Assembly: GCA_019245275.1 (NCBI GenBank)
Contig: JAFARW010000098.1
Location: 1-8,488 of the forward strand
Origin: Vulcanimicrobiota bacterium
GTDB lineage: Bacteria; Vulcanimicrobiota; Vulcanimicrobiia; Vulcanimicrobiales; Vulcanimicrobiaceae
DNA length: 8,488 nt
Reading direction: 5' to 3'
Shown: positions 6,925-8,488 of the stretch, piece by piece
Position numbering within the stretch: the first letter of the stretch is position 1
Layout of the letters: each line of letters begins with the position of its first letter
The notes under the pieces: model-generated
Databases searched by the model: none
Told to the model about the DNA's origin: nothing
Seen by the model: only the letters and a program-made list of their open reading frames with translations
Position numbers and translations under genes: made by a program

Positions 6925-7959
6925 TCACTGCCACGGGTTGTAGCTCGCGCCGTAGACCTGTGCATAAAGGTCGTCGGAGCGAGGGTATGGCATCGTCTCG
7001 GCCCGGTCCGTGGCGTCGTTAATTTCGGCAAGGATCGACGTGCGCATCTCCTCGACCGCTGAGGGGGTCATCACGCCCGCCCCGACCAGAACGCGTTCAA
7101 ACTTAGGAACGGGATCATCTTTACGACGCTCCGCGACCTCCTCACGCGAGCGATAGGCGCTGTCATCGTCGTCGGTTGAGTGCGCAAGAAACCGGTAGCA
7201 CTTTGCCTCGAGCAAGGTCGGTCCGCCGCCGTCACGTGCGCGATTGAGCGCATCGCGCGCTGCGGCATAACATGCAATCGGATCGAAGCCGTCGACGCCC
7301 GCACCGGGAATTCCGTAGCCCTCGGCTTTGCGGTAGATGTCCTTGATTGCCATTTGCATCCGCTGGGGCGTCGAGATCGCCCATTCGTTGTTCTCGCAGA
7401 GAAAGACGATCGGCAGCTGATGGACGGCCGCGAAATTGATCGACTCGTGCCACTCGCCTTCGCTCGTTGCTCCATCGCCAAATGTCGTCAAGACAGCGCG
7501 TCCACTTTCGCCGCGCAGTTTGAGTGCGTAAGCTGCGCCGACTGCATGCGGCAGCTGTGCGGCAATCACGGACGAAATTGTTTGCACGCCTAGGCGCCGG
7601 CTTGCATAGTGATGTAAGAACTGACGTCCGCCGGAGTGGTCGGCGGCGCGCGCAAAGAGCGAAAGCAACACTTCATAGGGAGTGAGTCCGATGCCCAACG
7701 CCAAGCCGAGATCGCGATAATACGGGACGAGAATGTCCTTACCGCGCTCGAACGCCATGGCTGCGCCGGCCTGGACCGCTTCATGTCCCTCGCTTGCACT
7801 TGCAAACGGAATCTTGCCTTGGCGGTTCAACTGAAAACCGCGGTTTTCGAGCCCACGCTGCATCAGCATGTTGCGCAAGATCGATCGGAGTTGTTCGTCG
7901 CTTAAGCCGTGACGATCGAAGTCCGTCCGCCGCGTCATTGAAGCGGGCGCCTTTGTCAT
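6925..7959 (-). CDS. 2-oxoacid dehydrogenase E1 subunit alpha, copy 2 (first gene of the operon)
   Basis: 344 residues from the ATG at 7959. All hallmark residues of an active E1-alpha are kept: GDGATSEGEWHES (Gly161-Asp162-Gly163), CENNEWAIS (Asn190-Asn191), PYYRDLG and FLAHSTDDDDSAYR (His260). It is therefore probably functional, not a decaying duplicate. Compared with copy 1 it is collinear and ungapped, but differs most at the segment after ISTP (QRMQMAIKD versus LSKQMGQPN), at the helix after GFDPI, and over the last 50 residues. Start choice: ATG 7959 gives an N-terminus of the same length and style as copy 1 (MT..., 17 residues before GLSD). ATG 7938 has an AAAGG 11 bases upstream. ATG 8022 leaves only 21 bases to the divergent gene and falls in an inverted repeat. 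It may pair with the single E1-beta as an alternative alpha subunit, or with a beta subunit encoded elsewhere. Confidence 0.9.
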   Translation of the reverse strand: MTKAPASMTRRTDFDRHGLSDEQLRSILRNMLMQRGLENRGFQLNRQGKIPFASASEGHEAVQAGAAMAFERGKDILVPYYRDLGLALGIGLTPYEVLLSLFARAADHSGGRQFLHHYASRRLGVQTISSVIAAQLPHAVGAAYALKLRGESGRAVLTTFGDGATSEGEWHESINFAAVHQLPIVFLCENNEWAISTPQRMQMAIKDIYRKAEGYGIPGAGVDGFDPIACYAAARDALNRARDGGGPTLLEAKCYRFLAHSTDDDDSAYRSREEVAERRKDDPVPKFERVLVGAGVMTPSAVEEMRTSILAEINDATDRAETMPYPRSDDLYAQVYGASYNPWQ

Positions 7960-8043
7960 CGGCGAGCATTTCGGGCTTTCAGTCCCCGTTCCGCTTGCAG
8001 TCTTGTTTGAGGGCGGTGACATCGCGGTAGGCTGTAAGCCGCG
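7960..8043. promoter_or_regulatory. Divergent intergenic region between E1-alpha copy 2 and the GH20-like gene
   Basis: These 84 bases should hold the promoter of the minus-strand dehydrogenase operon and that of the plus-strand gene. I see no convincing -35/-10 pair on either strand: a TTGCAG at 7995-8000 lacks a good -10 partner. The one clear structure is the inverted repeat listed separately. Confidence 0.4.
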
Positions 8044-8045
8044 AT
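8021..8045. repeat. Inverted repeat over the start of the divergent gene
   Basis: ATCGCGG (8021-8027) and CCGCGAT (8039-8045) are perfect 7-base inverted arms around an 11-base spacer; a nested GGCT/AGCC pair (8030-8033, 8037-8040) offers an alternative small hairpin. The right arm includes the first two bases of the plus-strand ATG at 8044. It could be an operator for a dimeric repressor or an RNA hairpin sequestering the start codon. Confidence 0.4.
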
Positions 8046-8488
8046 GCTATCGCCGAACATGTGGCTCACGGTCTCCGTCTTCGCATTTGCCGTAATAAGC
8101 TCGTCTTCTCATCAGTTGCGAAACTGGCTCTCGCCGGAGCACAATCTTGCGCTTATCCCGATGCCGCGCGCCGTCGCTGTAAAGCCGCAATGCGAGTTCC
8201 ATTTCGGGCACGCGGCGCCGCTGCGGATTCCGCGTAATGCCGATCCCGCCGGACGTGAAATTCTGGCGGACCGCTTCAGCCGGCTTGGCGTGCAAAGCAG
8301 CGACAACAATGCGCGAGCCTTCCTGACCATTCGGCGCATGCACGGCCAACCGGAAAGTTACACGCTAGACGTCGATCGATCGCGCATCGCGATCGTAGCG
8401 GCGGACGGCGCCGGTGAGATGGACGCATTCGCGACGCTTGCACAACTCGTGAAACCAACGGCGATCCAGTGCGTACATATCAGCGACC
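8044..8488 (+). CDS. Beta-N-acetylhexosaminidase-like protein (GH20 family), N-terminal fragment
   Basis: An uninterrupted frame of 148 codons runs off the right edge. The N-terminus MLSPNMWLTVSVFAFAVISS is a hydrophobic, export-like segment, though it lacks the usual positive charge. LALIPMPRAV follows, resembling the opening strand of GH20 N-terminal domains, and then residues about 104-137 with SYTLDVDRSRIAIVAADGAG and FATLAQLV. This fits the GH20b pattern: Y-x-L-x-V, strand, A-x-x-x-x-G, then TLxQL. The visible end, IQCVHISD, corresponds to the point just before the PRFxWRG segment that opens the catalytic barrel, so no catalytic residues are visible. Such enzymes remove terminal N-acetylglucosamine or N-acetylgalactosamine from chitin, peptidoglycan or glycan fragments, usually outside the cytoplasm. 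ATG 8044 is chosen as the first start; ATG 8059 is an alternative. Neither has a clear ribosome site. Confidence 0.7.
   Translation, partial: MLSPNMWLTVSVFAFAVISSSSHQLRNWLSPEHNLALIPMPRAVAVKPQCEFHFGHAAPLRIPRNADPAGREILADRFSRLGVQSSDNNARAFLTIRRMHGQPESYTLDVDRSRIAIVAADGAGEMDAFATLAQLVKPTAIQCVHISD

Noticed and set aside
6925..7959. E1-alpha copy 2 as a pseudogene or assembly duplication
   Set aside because: It is full length, keeps every hallmark residue, and differs from copy 1 at about a third of positions, too much for an assembly artefact.
8047..8349. Minus-strand frames opposite the right-edge gene
   Set aside because: The plus strand carries a longer uninterrupted frame with GH20-like pattern; the minus frames have no recognisable features.

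Overview
This window comes from a GC-rich bacterium (by eye near 60% G+C) with bacterial gene structure: tight operons, overlapping start and stop codons, and a strong AGGAGG ribosome binding site. The gene set does not fix the taxon. A tentative guess is a little-cultivated soil lineage such as Eremiobacterota/WPS-2 or a similar group. That rests only on the general look of the proteins (a secreted TPR plus double-DTG aspartic protease, a branched-chain 2-oxoacid dehydrogenase with two E1-alpha genes). No RNA genes, insertion sequences, CRISPR arrays or phage genes were seen, and no gene-free stretch exceeds about 110 bases.

Left part (1-1313, minus strand): the first 25 codons of a QueD/6-pyruvoyl-tetrahydropterin-synthase-like gene run off the left edge. 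Just upstream of it, on the same strand, lies an exported protein with N-terminal TPR-like helices and two DTG aspartic-protease motifs.

Centre-left (1388-3488, plus strand): an OmpR/PhoB-type response regulator and a membrane histidine kinase form a two-gene operon with an 8-base overlap. The regulator has no ATG, GTG or TTG at its natural N-terminus. A perfect AGGAGG sits 8 bases before an ACG codon that begins the expected protein, so this is either a rare ACG start or a single-base sequence error.

Right part (3485-7959, minus strand): a 2-oxoacid dehydrogenase operon in transcription order E1-alpha copy 2, E1-alpha copy 1, E1-beta, E2. It most resembles branched-chain 2-oxoacid dehydrogenase (BCKDH). 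The two E1-alpha proteins are tandem paralogues that align without gaps over 327 residues at about 68% identity (hand count). Only one E1-beta and one E2 are present, and no E3 (dihydrolipoamide dehydrogenase) is in the window. The products would assemble into a complex converting branched-chain 2-oxoacids to acyl-CoA, feeding branched-chain fatty acid synthesis or amino-acid catabolism. The E2 and kinase genes converge so tightly that their stop codons overlap.

Right edge (8044-8488, plus strand): a divergent gene begins that looks like the N-terminal non-catalytic domain of a GH20 beta-N-acetylhexosaminidase, cut off just before its catalytic barrel. An inverted repeat covers its start codon in the divergent intergenic region.

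Overall this is mostly ordinary chromosomal housekeeping and regulatory DNA. The points most worth a second look are the ACG start, the doubled E1-alpha subunit, and the two truncated edge genes that are easy to miss. I found no convincing evidence of a wholly new system.
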